Positions 35,973 through 46,920 of a DNA stretch of 64,000 nucleotides are shown here, piece by piece. Each line of letters starts with the position of its first letter. The stretch's first letter is position 1. The stretch lies in assembly GCA_034766995.1 (NCBI GenBank), contig CM068325.1, positions 3,910,946 through 3,974,945 of the forward strand, in the 5' to 3' direction. The translations under genes were made by a program, and so were the position numbers. Source of the stretch: Acanthacorydalis orientalis. Lineage: Eukaryota > Arthropoda > Insecta > Megaloptera > Corydalidae. Below the pieces are notes generated by a model. It was not told where the DNA came from. It saw only the letters and a list, made by a program, of their open reading frames with translations, and did not search any database.

Positions 35973-36485
35973 ATACACACACATACAAAAACTTTTCACA
36001 CATCGTTCCAAACGCACCGACAACGGACAAATATGACAAATTACAAAAGATTTTTCCAAACGGGCGACAGGCACACATGGTAACAGATACTTGTGAGAGT
36101 TTCTGCTTTATACACACATACATGTATATTTCTGTGTGTGCGTGCGGCACAAGGGTCATACTAGGTCATCAAACGACATAACGAAATTATGAAAATTCTT
36201 CAGTGCCGTACATTAAGCGACAGAGACGGACGCACGTGCATCGGCGCGTCCGAACGAAACCGCAAGCGTTATTTAAAAATCGTACACGATTTTAATATAT
36301 GTATATATATACGAGTGAGTGTTGATTTTTGGTCACTCACACACGCGCGCACAATCACTCGAAATACGCCCGTATTTACGCGCGCACGCACACACACACA
36401 CAAACCTGGAAATACGTCTGGATGTTTGTGTGGCTGTGTGACAGACATCTGCTCGAGAATAAGTTAGGTTATGTAGTTTGGAAAA

Positions 36486-36501
36486 TGTATATATATATAT
36501 A

Positions 36502-36534
<33 letters not shown>

Positions 36535-36550
36535 GTCTGTGTGTGTGTAA
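36486..36550. repeat. Compound (TA)n-(TG)n microsatellite
   Basis: Two TA blocks separated by TGTGTA and followed by GTCTGTGTGTGTGT. Confidence 0.95.
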
Positions 36551-37050
36551 AAGTCTGTATATAGGTCGTCGAGTGTCCGTATGTGTAAATGTTTGTATTT
36601 CTGTAAGCCATTAGCATGCATAATGTAGAATGGATTGCTGTACAAGTGGGTAAAAAGTTTGCATACTCGTAAATGCATTAATCTGTATATATGTGTGTGT
36701 GTGTGTGTGTGTGAGGAATGGACTGAACTGGTTCGTGGTAACGAGACGGTCCCTTCGAAATCAGGTCTCATCGAAAATACAGACCACACGAGCTCAGTAA
36801 CGGAATCGATTGTAGAACATAAGATCAGGAACAATCACAACAATCGGGAACAAACAACTTTTCAAGATCAGGAACAATCTATCAAAAATGGTCAGGTAGC
36901 TTGCACGAGGTCCGTTCGAGAGGATCCCGCGGGACCCCTGTCTGTTCAGTTCAAAAAAACATGCAGTTTTCAAACCGAGCCTAGATTTGAAAACCGGATC
37001 GATAAGACCCGCTCTATTTGACTCCCTGTGATTGATGGCGTCTCGAAAAT

Positions 37051-37450
37051 CTCTTCTGAAATCGAATTTAATATCAGGACTTTGTTAGGGATTCACAAAT
37101 CGACTGGTCCAGTGGACCAGTAGTTTACTAATCCTGTAGGTTTGAATTGGAGACACTCTGAACGCTAAGAGAAATCCATCAACGAGTTCCAAATCGTTCG
37201 TTTTTAAAATTGTACTTTCTTAATCATGTGGGATTAAATCACGCTCCCAAAGGATGAATAATAAATGATAAACAATCATGCACAGAGTGATGAATTTTTA
37301 AGGCATAAGGATCGAACAACGTGCTCTGAGATTGAAAATAGTGTTGTTAGAAATTATTACATTGATTCTCTACGATTACTGAGCTATTAAAGACTTGAAA
37401 ATCGAATTAAGCACGCAGAATTCGAGTGTAAAGCTATTACAACAATTGGA
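37051..37450. other. AT-rich decayed repeat-like DNA
   Basis: Repeated phrases such as GGAT(T/C)(A/G)AA...GTGCTC(T/C)(G/C) near 37235 and 37310 suggest an old array of about 80-90 bp. Units cannot be aligned confidently. No gene seen. Confidence 0.35.
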
Positions 37451-37789
37451 TGGCTGAAAGATACTCCGAGTCGAAGAATATTAAGACTGTTTTCAGATCA
37501 CAAACAGCATTCGCTGCGATAGGAATTAATTTCTATGTCTCTTTTAATCGTTTCCAGGTAGTCTGTTTAATATGTCCCTCCGGTGTTTCGTATACAGATC
37601 TGTACAGTCACTGCGACTATCTGCGCTTGATAAAAAAAAACACCCTCCCGAAAAAAAAAAACGAGACAGCAGAACCGATCCGGAACCGCGAACCGATTGT
37701 TCCCTCGTCGCAATCAAGAGATCGGCGCGCCGCCGTCGAAACAAAGATATGAATTTAATCGAAAACGCATAAAAACACACAGAGGGCTG
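37451..37789. other. Single-copy DNA before the CpG island
   Basis: Mixed composition with poly-A runs near 37631-37660. No gene supported. Confidence 0.3.
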
Positions 37790-38345
37790 AACGCGAAACT
37801 CCGTCGGTGTCGACGCGCGCCCGGAGGGATGGGACCGGCGGTGCCGGCGTCGCCGTAACCGAGCCGTGCGCCGTCGGGCGCGTTCCGAGTGCGTTCGATA
37901 GCGGTCCCCCTTACAGCAATATCTTCCAGCTTATAATTAACAATATGGCAACAATTTTCGAGCGATTCGCGTTAAATGAACTGATATCCGGAACAAAAAC
38001 GCGCGGACGCCGCGCGGACGGCGGGACGGGGCGGCGCGCGCGCGTGTCACTGTCGGACGCGCGCGCGCGCCGATCGGACGCTCTCGGTCGCGCGGCCGGA
38101 ATTCAATTAACTGCGGCGCGTTCGCGTCGTACGACGGCGGCGCGGTCGCGCCGCGCGCGCGAGCGAGACGGCGAGCGTACCGTTTTATATTTGCGCATTA
38201 TTCGCGGTCTAATTCGCCGTTTAATTATTTTCGAGACGGGAACGCGACGTCGGGATGCGACGACGCGCGCGCCCGCGGACGAGATAAACGGATTCGGGGC
38301 GAGCGACGGCGCGGACGGGTCGCGCGTCGAGAAGAGCTCTCGTTC
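37790..38345. promoter_or_regulatory. CpG island with an embedded AT-rich homeodomain-type block
   Basis: This stretch is extremely CpG-rich, with long GCGCGC runs and CGCGCGCG around 38035-38170. Two AT-rich non-repetitive blocks sit inside it. One, around 37920-37990, contains TTATAATTAACAATATGG. The other, around 38180-38230, contains TTTAATTATTTTC. Such an arrangement is typical of regulatory or promoter DNA. The long open frame across it lacks splice signals and is read as a compositional artefact. If the minus-strand gene extends this way, the island would lie in its intron. Function is inferred. Confidence 0.4.
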
Positions 38346-38560
38346 TGTGTATAATTCTTCGTCTTCTTCTCCTTATCGGATTCAGTGCGAGCGACAGTAT
38401 CGAAATATACCCCGGATCGAAACTGTCTAAGAATATACAGAATTAAAATCATCCAACACTTTAATAGTTTTTCTTTTAAGAGAGATTTGTATCCGGATTT
38501 GAAATCCATCAGGTCAGATCCGGCCAGACTCGGATCTTAGGATTTATTTTAAAAAAAAAC
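38346..38560. other. Transition from CpG island to array
   Basis: Single-copy, increasingly AT-rich sequence after the island. It includes a TTC/TCT-rich run near 38356-38372. No gene was seen. Confidence 0.3.
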
Positions 38561-38599
38561 GACAAGGTGTTTCAGATAAAGCAGATTCACATGTGTCGA

Positions 38600-39905
38600 G
38601 CCGATCAGGCCTGTCTAAGATTCCGGTACACGAGCCCTATAGACTTTTGGATTTTGAAAAAAATACACTTTATAGGAACTTTGATTGTTTTTCGAACCGT
38701 GTATAAATATTCGAGCTTGCGGTTTAAACAGGTCGAGATATTTTGCAGAAAACATGAGACTTGCGATTGCAGAAAACTGGGGACTTGTGATTCGCAATCC
38801 TCATAAAATTAATGTTCATATTCGAGCGTAGATCTAACACACGATATGTGCTTAATAATTTTTTAAAAAAACAGTTTTTTATAGGAAATTTAATTCTCTT
38901 TCGAACGATATAAAATATTGTAAACTTAAACTTAGAATTAGTGAAGATATTTGCAAAAAACTGGAGGATTTCTGAATCGCAATTGTCATAAAATCAATGT
39001 TCATATTAGAGCGTAGATCTAACCAATGATCTGTACTTAATAATTTTTTCAAAACAGTTTTTTATAAAGAATTTAATTCTCTTTCGAACGATATAAAATA
39101 TTATAAACTTAAACTTAAAATTAGAGAAGATATTTGTAGCAAACTGGGGACTTGTGATTCGCAATCCACTTAAAATCAATTGTTCATGTTCGAGCGTCGA
39201 TCTAACCAACTATCTACAGTTTATGATTTTTTCAAAAACATTTATTTATGAATAATTTAATTCTCTTTCGAACGATATGAAAAATTATAAACTTAAACTT
39301 GGAGATAGTGAAGATATTTGTAGAAAACTGGGGACTTGTGATTCGCAACCACATAAAATCTATATTTATGTTCGAGCGTCGATCTAACCAACTACCTACA
39401 GCTTTTGATTTTAAAAAAAAAACATTTATTTATAAACAATTTAATTCCCTTTCGAACGGTGTAAAATATTCTAAACTTAAAATTGGAATTAGTGAAGATA
39501 TTTGTAGAAAACTGGAGACTTGTGATTCGCAATCGTCATAAAATCAATGTTCATGTTCGAGCGTCGATCTAACCAACTATCTACAGTTTATGCTTTTTTT
39601 TAAAAACAACTCTCTATAAAGAATTTAATTTTCTTTCAAACGATATCAAACATTATAAACTTAAAATTAAAATCAGTGAAGATATTGGCAGAAAACTGGG
39701 GACTTGCGATTCGGCACCCTCATAAAAACCAACGCTCTTCTTCGAGCGTCGATCCGATCAACGTATCCAGTGAATAATTTTTTTCAAAACACAGTTTTCT
39801 ATAGAAAATTGAACGCTATTTCGAACAGTATTCGATTTTATAAACTTTATCTTTAAATCCATGAAGATATTTGTGGAAAACGTGCGACGTTCTTTCTACA
39901 AGGTT
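38600..39905. repeat. Tandem array, 184-bp unit, about 7 units (family E, left)
   Basis: The landmark G(C/T)AGAAAACTGG recurs at about 38769, 38953, 39136, 39320, 39504, 39688 and 39873. Spacings are 184, 183, 184, 184, 184 and 185. Each unit carries GTGAAGATATTTG, GTGATTCGCAATC, a TTCGAGCGT(C/A)GATCTAACCA block and CTTTCGAACGATAT. Units are diverged, with small indels, but the spacing is nearly constant. The same family in the same orientation reappears at 41.9-42.9 kb beyond the coding exon. Confidence 0.93.
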
Positions 39906-40042
39906 TGCTGTCCAACACAATCTCTAATCGATTCCTGAAATCCGATCGCGGATTTTCGATCCGCCACACTATCCTCATTCGATTTTCGATCGAATTTTAA
40001 CATACAGCCCGAACGGTAAATATAAAAGTAACGACCACTCAC
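39905..40042 (-). other. Intron sequence downstream of the coding exon
   Basis: This short single-copy stretch lies between the donor at 40042 and the end of the 184-bp array. It begins on the minus strand with GTGAGTGG. No further exon was seen before the array. The intron therefore probably runs through the array and the 37.8-38.3 kb CpG-rich region. Confidence 0.5.
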
Positions 40043-40207
40043 CGAAATTAATCATACAGAGAACGCTGCCAACGAGCAGGATGGACCGGACGTGTCTGAC
40101 AAGCATGTCGTTCGACATTTTCGTTATACCTGCTGGTCCTTGTTTCAAATCGACGTTATGCACATCAACAGCAAAACGTACAGTTGATAGATGTCCATGG
40201 TTCATAT
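40043..40207 (-). CDS. First coding exon of an unidentified secreted or membrane protein
   Basis: This is the only stretch that behaves like a true coding exon. On the minus strand it is preceded by a T-rich tract ending TTTTTTCTGTTACAG and followed by the donor TTCG|GTGAGTGG, both close to consensus. The frame is open throughout. Two in-frame ATGs exist, at 40205 and 40118. The second has the better insect-type context (ACGAAAATGTC) and opens the peptide MSNDMLVRHVRSILLVGSVL, continuing with C-M-I-N-F-G. This has a basic n-region (R-H-V-R) and a hydrophobic core, as in a signal peptide or type II signal anchor. The exon leaves in phase 1, about 25 codons after that ATG. A phase-1 intron after a signal peptide is common in immunoglobulin-superfamily and other secreted modular proteins, but that does not identify the gene. 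Later exons should lie at lower coordinates; none could be recognised. Starting at 40205 would add 29 residues without obvious targeting character. Confidence 0.6.
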
Positions 40208-40208
40208 C

Positions 40209-40224
40209 TGTAACAGAAAAAATA
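40209..40224 (-). other. Splice acceptor tract of the 40 kb exon
   Basis: Read on the minus strand, a pyrimidine tract runs straight into CTGTTACAG before the exon. It follows a TA-rich stretch (40217-40232). This is a strong acceptor, and it implies at least one upstream, probably non-coding exon at higher coordinates. Confidence 0.55.
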
Positions 40225-40949
40225 TATATACACATGTACATGCATACATTTTCTCTCGCGAATAAATTCTTCGCAAGTAAACAAGAGCGCTCTCGGTTTC
40301 GATATCGTCCGTTCGAAACTCTGTCGGCGAGTTCGAGCATGAAACGCCATTAAGCGTTGCGAAAACGAGATATTGTCGAAGTTTTCGGTTTGAAGATTTT
40401 AATTCGATTCGATCGGCCCCGATGTAACTTAATGTAGAGACGTGACAGGAATTGTGTATCCTTTGTGCGGCCCGTCAGTCCTTGTACAGCGACTGTCTCG
40501 AGGAAAGTGTTCGTGTGACAAATCGGACGGATCTCGGTTTCGATCCTCATAAATATTTATTCGAAAAAATGATATTCGAAGTTCGTTCCGAGCGCACTGC
40601 AAACGTTTTTTAAGTATCACAAGGGAACGGAAATCCGTGGAAGGATGACGAACGGGTTTCTTTTTAGATACTGAAATAGTTGTTCGGGAGTACCGTTCAA
40701 GTCCTGATAGGAAGATATCCCGTCATGAAATAATTTCAGAGAGGGGCGCGATGATTCACTCAACACTCTTGTGTACAAAAATAGAAACGGGCAAGAGTGT
40801 TCGTGAATTAATAGATCTGTAGTTGAGGTAGAGGCACGTTCGTTCGAAGAAAGCATGTTTGGAAAGCTCACAGGTTTTCACATAAAAAAAAACACATTCA
40901 TCCGTCGAGTTAATCAATTACGGAGCAGAAACCGATTTCAATAATCGGA
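40225..40949. other. Single-copy DNA upstream of the coding exon
   Basis: Non-repetitive, moderately GC-rich sequence between the acceptor tract and the CpG-rich island. It probably represents the intron upstream of the coding exon. Open frames on both strands are short and unsupported by splice sites. No transcription start could be placed. Confidence 0.4.
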
Positions 40950-41240
40950 AACGCATTCATTTTTCAAACGGCGCGAGACGAGCGTCCGACTACGAAAACA
41001 GGCCGCGTCTGAAACGGATCCCGGCCGCGCTCCGTCTCGTTCGCGCGCGACGCCGCCGCGCACGGCGTCTCAGTCGCGCGGACCGGAGCGCGCATATGTT
41101 TACACGCCGAACGGAAAGCCGCACGGCGCTCGTTCGTCCCCGCGCGCGCGTCCCCCTCGCCCGCAGACATAATAGCGAGTGTTATCGCCCGACCGGCGGC
41201 CGACGACGGGACCGGGGGCCGCCCCCATCGCGACAGTCAT
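40950..41240. promoter_or_regulatory. CpG-rich island, possible promoter of the minus-strand gene
   Basis: This is one of the two most CpG-dense stretches in the window, packed with CGCG, GCGCGC and CCGCCG. It starts about 0.75 kb upstream of the coding exon relative to its transcription, so it is a natural place for a promoter or 5-prime non-coding exon. A forkhead-like TGTTTACA lies at 41097-41104. A GATA-type motif occurs in the segment near 41166-41189. No convincing TATA box or initiator was found. The open frames here reflect lack of stop codons in GC-rich DNA. Promoter function is inferred from composition and position only. Confidence 0.4.
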
Positions 41241-41870
41241 CTTTAAGCTCCGGGACTTAATTACAAAAGTATTTTAATAGTGTCAAATGTTTTACAACGT
41301 TGTCCCGGAGTATAGTAGAATTTCGCCTCGCTCCGGGACACCCGCGCGACGTACCCTTTTTCTTCCGGCGTCCCGTGCCACACTCGAATGTACATATATT
41401 CAGGTCGTACGGTTCGAATCAGGTCCGGACCGGATGTTATTTTCACATTGGCGGACACGGTTTTTTTCCCCGTCTTGTACAGTGAGTTGTGACGTTTCTT
41501 TTCCGATTCGAACCGGAGAGATTTTCTAGCCCTTCCATCCAGAACAACAAAATACAGATCCGGATCATCTTCAAAGCCATCTCAGATATCAAGTACTGAA
41601 CAGAGAGTCTCATCGATCTGTGCTTTTTCTGAGAAGTGCTGTATCTTTCAACAAGTTTCGATTGGACACACCGTACTGGGAATATTGTAAAAGAAGTCAG
41701 ATATCCCTTAAACTCGATGATAGAATAAGTCTTTTGTGTCAATGCAAAATACATTTTGGAGCACATACATTTTTAAAAATGATAAGAACGTTCATTGTTT
41801 CAATTTTTATGATTTTAATTAAAGCAATGTGAAATATATTCGAAACTGTTGTACAATCAAGGGGATTGAC
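41241..41870. other. Single-copy DNA between the CpG island and the second 184-bp array
   Basis: Mixed-composition unique sequence. A tRNA T-arm-like GGTTCGAATCA lies at 41411-41421. A donor-like CAGTGAGT occurs near 41480 on the plus strand, but no matching acceptor or conserved frame was found. The last 200 bases become AT-rich towards the array. Confidence 0.35.
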
Positions 41871-41879
41871 TGAAGTCTT

Positions 41880-42900
41880 CGAGATTCTAAAATAACACTT
41901 TTTTATACACAATTTAATTCTCGTTTCGATGATACAAAAATTTTTAAATTATAGTCGAAATTCGTGAAGATATTTGCAGAAAACTCGAGACGAAAGAGAA
42001 AACGAGTTCGTAACAAAAACCTTATGATTTTTCACACCGATTAGACTTATTCTCAAAACTCCTCTACTAGAGTCTCTTAAATTTATAAAATTGTATTTTA
42101 TAGAGAATTTAATGTTATTTCGAACGGTGTATAAATATTTAAAGTTCTTGTTGAATCTGATGGAGATATTTTCAGAAAACCAATCACTCGTGATTCGCAA
42201 CTTTCTTAAAAAAAAACTGTTTTTAATAGAATTGATTTTGTAACAGTATCTAAAATTGTTTAGACCTTAAAAACATACATTCTTATACAAAATTTAATGT
42301 TCTTTACAACGGTATAAAATTTTTCTACTTTATAATAGAATCTCGTGGAGATATTTGCAGAAAACTGTCGACTTGCGATTCGCAATCGTCATAAAAACCA
42401 ACGCTCTATTCGAGCGTTGATCTGACCAACGTATTGACAGTCTATGATTTTTTTGAAAAATATTCTTTATAGAGAATTTAGTGCTCTTTCATATTATTTA
42501 TAATTTTATAAACTTGAACTTAAAATTCGTGGAAATATTTCCAGAAAACTGGCGACGTGCGATTCTCAAGTGTTGTAAAATCAAATCTCATTTTCGAGCC
42601 TCGATCCAACCAGTTATCTACAGTATATGATTTTTTTAAAAAACAGCTTTTTATAGAGAATTTAACGGTCTTTCAAACAGTGTACAATTTTGTAAACTTG
42701 AATTTAAAATTCGTGGAGATATTTGCATAACCTGGCGACGTGCGATTCGCAACTGTTGTAAGATTAAACTCGTCCTGAAACGGTTGATTCTACGAGAGTT
42801 TATAAAACGTTTTATGTTCAAAAAAGAGTGTTCGGTAGAAAATTGAACGTTCTTTCAAACCGTGCGGGTTTTATCTTATAACACCCACATTGAGTCGACA
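41880..42900. repeat. Tandem array, 184-bp unit, 5-6 units (family E, right)
   Basis: The GCAGAAAACT landmark occurs at about 41976, 42172, 42357, 42541 and 42725, with spacings 196, 185, 184 and 184. Units share GTGGAGATATTTGCAGAAAA, CGATTCGCAA, the TTCGAGC(G/C)T(C/T)GATC block and CTTTCAAACNGTGTA with the array at 38.6-39.9 kb, in direct orientation. The first unit is more diverged and has extra length. The two arrays bracket the coding exon and its CpG island. Confidence 0.92.
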
Positions 42901-44030
42901 TTCGCGGAGTAATTAGTGAGTAGGTGCGCAAGTAGAATCGGTAGTAGAATCACACACTGAGAAATTAATGTTTTGAGCCATTCCGTTCGAGACGAACTCG
43001 AGGAATACATGATAGGATTCCAGTAGGGAAGAAAAATGTAAGGAAAAAAAATAGAAAGTTAGACTTTGAGATTTTTCCAAGTCCACAACTACGGATCGTC
43101 GGACGAAATCCGGTTGTGTAATTCTCTCTCCGTCTTTATATATATATACAGCCGGTCTCTCTATAAATATCAACCGGTTAGTCGAACGTATACTAAAACA
43201 ATAGATAAACGCGTAAGAGTGTCTCCGAAAATAACAATTTCGTCCGGTACGTATCTTGCCCCCGCGTCGATATCTCTCCGCCCCCACACTCCCGGCGCGG
43301 CGTACAGTCGGCGCGCTCTCCCGCCCCGCCGTCGTATCGTTCCGAAGAAAACAGATTTGGCTGAATCCAAAGCTTGTATATAAATCGGAAAATTGTCTGA
43401 CTGTACGTGTACGTGTGTGTGTGTGTTATGATCGCGGCGAGAGCTTTGTGAAGCTCACGCGGTAACACGATAGAGAGAGCTCTCAAAGCTCTCGATGATC
43501 GCGAGAGCTTTCGTCGGACGATTTTTTTATACACACACTCACTTACATCGACGGACGCGCAGGTGTGTGTGTGTGTGTGTTTATTCGAGTCGATCTTTCT
43601 TCCATCCTAACTGGAAACAGGTGTTTGTTGTTGTTGTTGTTGTTGTCTGTCGAGTCGGCGAGTTTCGTTCGTGTGTCGTTCGCCGGTTGCGACGTCTCTC
43701 GTCTCTCTTAGCGCGCGCACAAACGCCGTCCGGATTTTTTCCACCCCCGGACGTCGTCGTCGCGCGACAATTGTTCCGAGATAAAGACGCGTCGACCGTC
43801 GTCGCTCGTACCGTTTGTTTTTACACATTCGTTCAGACGGTTTTTTTTTCCTTGTTGTTTTTTCACGATTTTATTCGTTCCCCACTTCGTTTCCGTCTCC
43901 GTACCGGAATCCGCACCGTCGTCCTTTCATCTTTATTTACTCATTCGATAATACGATGATCCGCCGTACATATTTATTATACGACCCGACGAACGTTTCG
44001 AATCTTATCGTGCAACCCTCATAAAGATAT
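42901..44030. other. Single-copy DNA, CpG-rich, with microsatellites
   Basis: Unique DNA with CpG-rich stretches at 43240-43345 and 43640-43800. (GT)n lies at 43409-43426 and 43563-43582 and (TTG)n at 43624-43646. A short AGAGCTTT/AAAGCTCT inverted-repeat cluster lies at 43438-43512. A donor-like GTAAGTGAGT on the minus strand near 43545 follows a CA repeat and lacks an acceptor. Confidence 0.4.
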
Positions 44031-44900
44031 GAGACGCAACTACTATTTGTTTCAATTTTTTTTCATCCTGTAATCGAACGAGAAATGAAGAACTGTCTGC
44101 CACTTCTCTCAATGTTCGGTTCAGTGATTCGTTCTAGAATGAGCGAGATCTCTTAAAATATCCGATTGTTGAACTTTCTGGTCGATAGATCTCGACCCTG
44201 TTGTGCTTGAGTGATAACTGAGACAGGCGAGATCGAGCTCTGTCCTGTTATTCGATTCGTATCGAGGGTACGGCTCGAACAGGTCTGTTCGGTGCAAGAT
44301 TCTGGCACGAGAGATTTTTTTATAATCGATTCATTGAATTGGAATCAGTCTGGAGGTCGAAACGGGTTGAATTGGGGATCTGTTCAATGAACTAGTCTCT
44401 TGGTTGACAGTTACGCTGTACTTTTTGAAAACCAAACATCTATTTTTAAGATAAACAGACAAGTATCAGAAAACTGTAAGTGGAATTGAAAATCTAGATT
44501 TTTTTATAAAAAAAATGTCTTGGAATATTTTAAGATTTATTTCGGATTTCTTTTGAAACAATACTTCTTTTCAGACAGATCAGTAGATAAAGGTTGATCA
44601 GTAAAGCATCATAAAGCTTCTTTAAAAAGCGAGACGTGTGTGAATTTCTTAAAGTGAAATAATCACAAACACTCTTCTTAAAATTGAGATTTTAGGAGAC
44701 GGCTTGTACTGTTTTCACGGTTCACGGACGATTGAAGGTTGTATTCGAGGCTCGTCACGAAACGACAGTCATTTTTGGACAGGACATCCGATAGTTCCGA
44801 TTTAAAATCAGTACAAAAGCTGCTATGAAACTAATGTGCAAGTGCTGAGCAAATTTCCTAGCCTCGATATTAAATTATATTCAACCTGTTCAAAGTTGTG
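44031..44900. repeat. AT-rich, strongly decayed part of the 203-bp array
   Basis: Phrases like TTTTAAGATTTATTTCG (about 44529) and ATTTTAGGAGACGG (about 44690) resemble the landmark of the next array. Spacing is irregular, so unit boundaries are not given. Confidence 0.5.
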
Positions 44901-46070
44901 GTCTCGATAGAAGATCCCCGTGCGAGTTCTGATGAGATTTCTAGGTTTGTGCAGGACTTTTTTTTTGAAACGATGGCCATTATTCGACAGTTTTGATAAA
45001 AAAAATGTTCCATTCCAATACGAAAGCTATTCTGTGACAGTTCTGCATGATTTGTGTACATTTTCTGATCTCAATGTCAGAAAATTCAACACTTATTAAT
45101 GTTGTGACCCAAATACAAAGGTCTTGATGTGTTTACAGGATTTTAGAAAGATTTTTTTTGGAATGACATTAAATTTTAGTCAAAATAGTGAATGTTTTCG
45201 ATACAAAAATGATCATTCTTATACACTAGCCTTTATGTGAGAAATATTTAAGAGTTGTATACATTTCTCAACATGAATGACGAAGAATTTATTCTTTTTA
45301 AAAGCAGGGTTTTGAATAAAAGGGTCTTGAAGTGTTTGTACGGTTTTAGGAGGATTTATTTTGAAATAACATTATTTTTTAGTCAAACTAATGAATGTTT
45401 TAGATGCAAAAAGGACAATTTTCAATCAAATAGCTTTCCTGAAAAAGCATATAAAGTTGAAATACATTTTTCGATTTGAACGTCAAAGTATTCATCCATT
45501 TTTAATGCTGTAATTTAATTAAAAGGGTTTTGAAACGTTTGCAGAGTTTTAGAAAGATTTCTGTTAGCAAACGTTTATTTTAGATCAAACTAGTGATTGC
45601 TTTCGATATAAAAATGTTTATTTTCAATACAGGACCGTTTGTAGAATAATTACAAAAGGATTTAACATATTTATCAATCTTAATATCAGAGAATTTATCT
45701 GTTTTTAAACTTGGAACTCAAATGAAAGTGTCTTGAAGTGTTTATATGGATTTGGAAAGATTTCTATTGGAATAGAATCGATTTTCAGACAGACCGGTGA
45801 ATATTTTCGACACAGAACGATCGAATTTCAATAAAAAAGCTTTTACGCGACGAACACACAGATTTAACACATTCCTCGACCCGAATGTCTAACAATTCAT
45901 CGAGTGTTAAGGCTGAGATTCCACTGAAAGTATCCTGAAATGTTCACAATGTTTCAGGATGATTTCTGTCGATATAAAATTGTTCTGTGTGCATAAAACT
46001 GATTTTCAGTCAAACTGATAAACAATTTCCGTACGAAATGGTCGATTTTTAATAACAGTGCATTTCTCGA
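44900..46070. repeat. Tandem array, 203-bp unit, 5-6 units
   Basis: TTTTAG(A/G)(A/G)(A/G)GATTT landmarks lie at about 45141, 45344, 45547, 45750 and 45952, with spacings 203, 203, 203 and 202. A diverged copy occurs near 44950. Units share GTCTTGAAGTGTTT, TAGTCAAACTA(G/A)TGAATG, GATACAAAAATG and a TCAACATGAATG-type block. The regularity at 203 rather than 182 shows that period is fixed per family. Confidence 0.93.
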
Positions 46071-46600
46071 TTTATTTTCCAGGCGGCGATTCGAACACGA
46101 GTGTCCGGAAACGCTTTCAAGTCTCCGTACGAGATTTCGAGTTCGATCCGGGGCTTCCTTTCATTATTTCGTCGATTTCCGGTCGGACAGGTCGACAGTT
46201 TCGAGCACGAATCGATGAGGAAGCTTTTCTGGTACCGATGGTTAGTAGTGCGAGTCAGTTTACGGAGACTGGACGATCAGTGAAGACTGGAAGATATGAA
46301 TCTGGATCTGACCGGTGGAACGATGACGTTTTCGTCTCTGGAAGCGCAGGAATATTTATAGGGAATAGTCGGCCGTCGTGGAAGAACAGCCAGTGAGTAG
46401 ATGAGGCACTCTTTTTTCATACAAACAGCAGGACTAGCTTTTAATAGATAATTAATTCAAGAAATGTACAAGGATGTTGTGCGCGCGTACGTCGGAACGG
46501 ACTACGCATATTAGTTCCACGCGCTTTCTGTATTCCTCTGTGTGTATGTGTATGTCTCTCTGTGTGTGTGTGTGTGTGTGATAAAGCTTTACGAGTAAAC
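46071..46600. other. Single-copy DNA after the 203-bp array
   Basis: Contains a 112-codon plus-strand frame (46058-46396) ending near a donor-like CCAGTGAGTAG. No acceptor or known domain was found and its first part is array DNA. (TG)n at 46560-46580. Low chance of being an exon. Confidence 0.3.
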
Positions 46601-46920
46601 GCCGTGAATAAGGATTCTTAATTACGGTATGTCGCGTGAAATAATGTCCGTCGTTAATTTTAAACGCGTCGCCTTTATTAATACGGGCACACCGTCGTCG
46701 AGTTCTTTGCGAGCGGCGCAGCAGCGGCGCTCCGTCAAAAGCGTCCCGTCGTCGACGTCGCAGCACCGCCGCCCGCCCGTCCGTCCGTGCACACGACGCC
46801 GCGGCGTATCCGCCCACCCTCCGGTCCGTCGACACTGACACATTTCCGTGGAGTGTACGCCGTCGTCGTCGTCGTCGCCGATTCCGACGCCGACGTCTGA
46901 CACTATCTATTTTTAATCTA
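46601..46920. promoter_or_regulatory. Candidate regulatory island
   Basis: Unique DNA with GATTCTTAATTACGG (about 46611-46625), TCGTTAATTTTAAACGCGTC (46651-46670) and CCTTTATTAATACGG (46672-46686). It grades into CpG-rich DNA with (GTC)n at 46861-46876. AT-rich homeodomain-like words inside a CpG-rich block recur in other islands of this window. Function inferred. Confidence 0.3.

Larger units (their letters stand above)
35726..37050. other. Single-copy DNA with long TA microsatellites
   Basis: A (TA)n tract of about 45 bases lies at 35919-35965. Another compound tract is at 36486-36550 and (GT)n at 36691-36712. A CpG-rich unique block is at 36185-36290. Around 36815-36880 there is a small approximate repeat of GATCAGGAACAATC. 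No exon supported. Confidence 0.4.

Noticed and set aside
37807..38430. 207-codon plus-strand open frame in the CpG island
   Set aside because: Arg-, Ala- and Gly-rich low-complexity translation of GCGCGC DNA, with no splice signals. Interpreted as a compositional artefact.
41678..41702. GGAATATTGTAAAAGAAGT resembling miR-1
   Set aside because: Several mismatches and an insertion, and no hairpin partner.
46058..46396. 112-codon frame ending near CCAGTGAGTAG
   Set aside because: A donor-like site is present, but the frame starts within array DNA and has no acceptor or domain.
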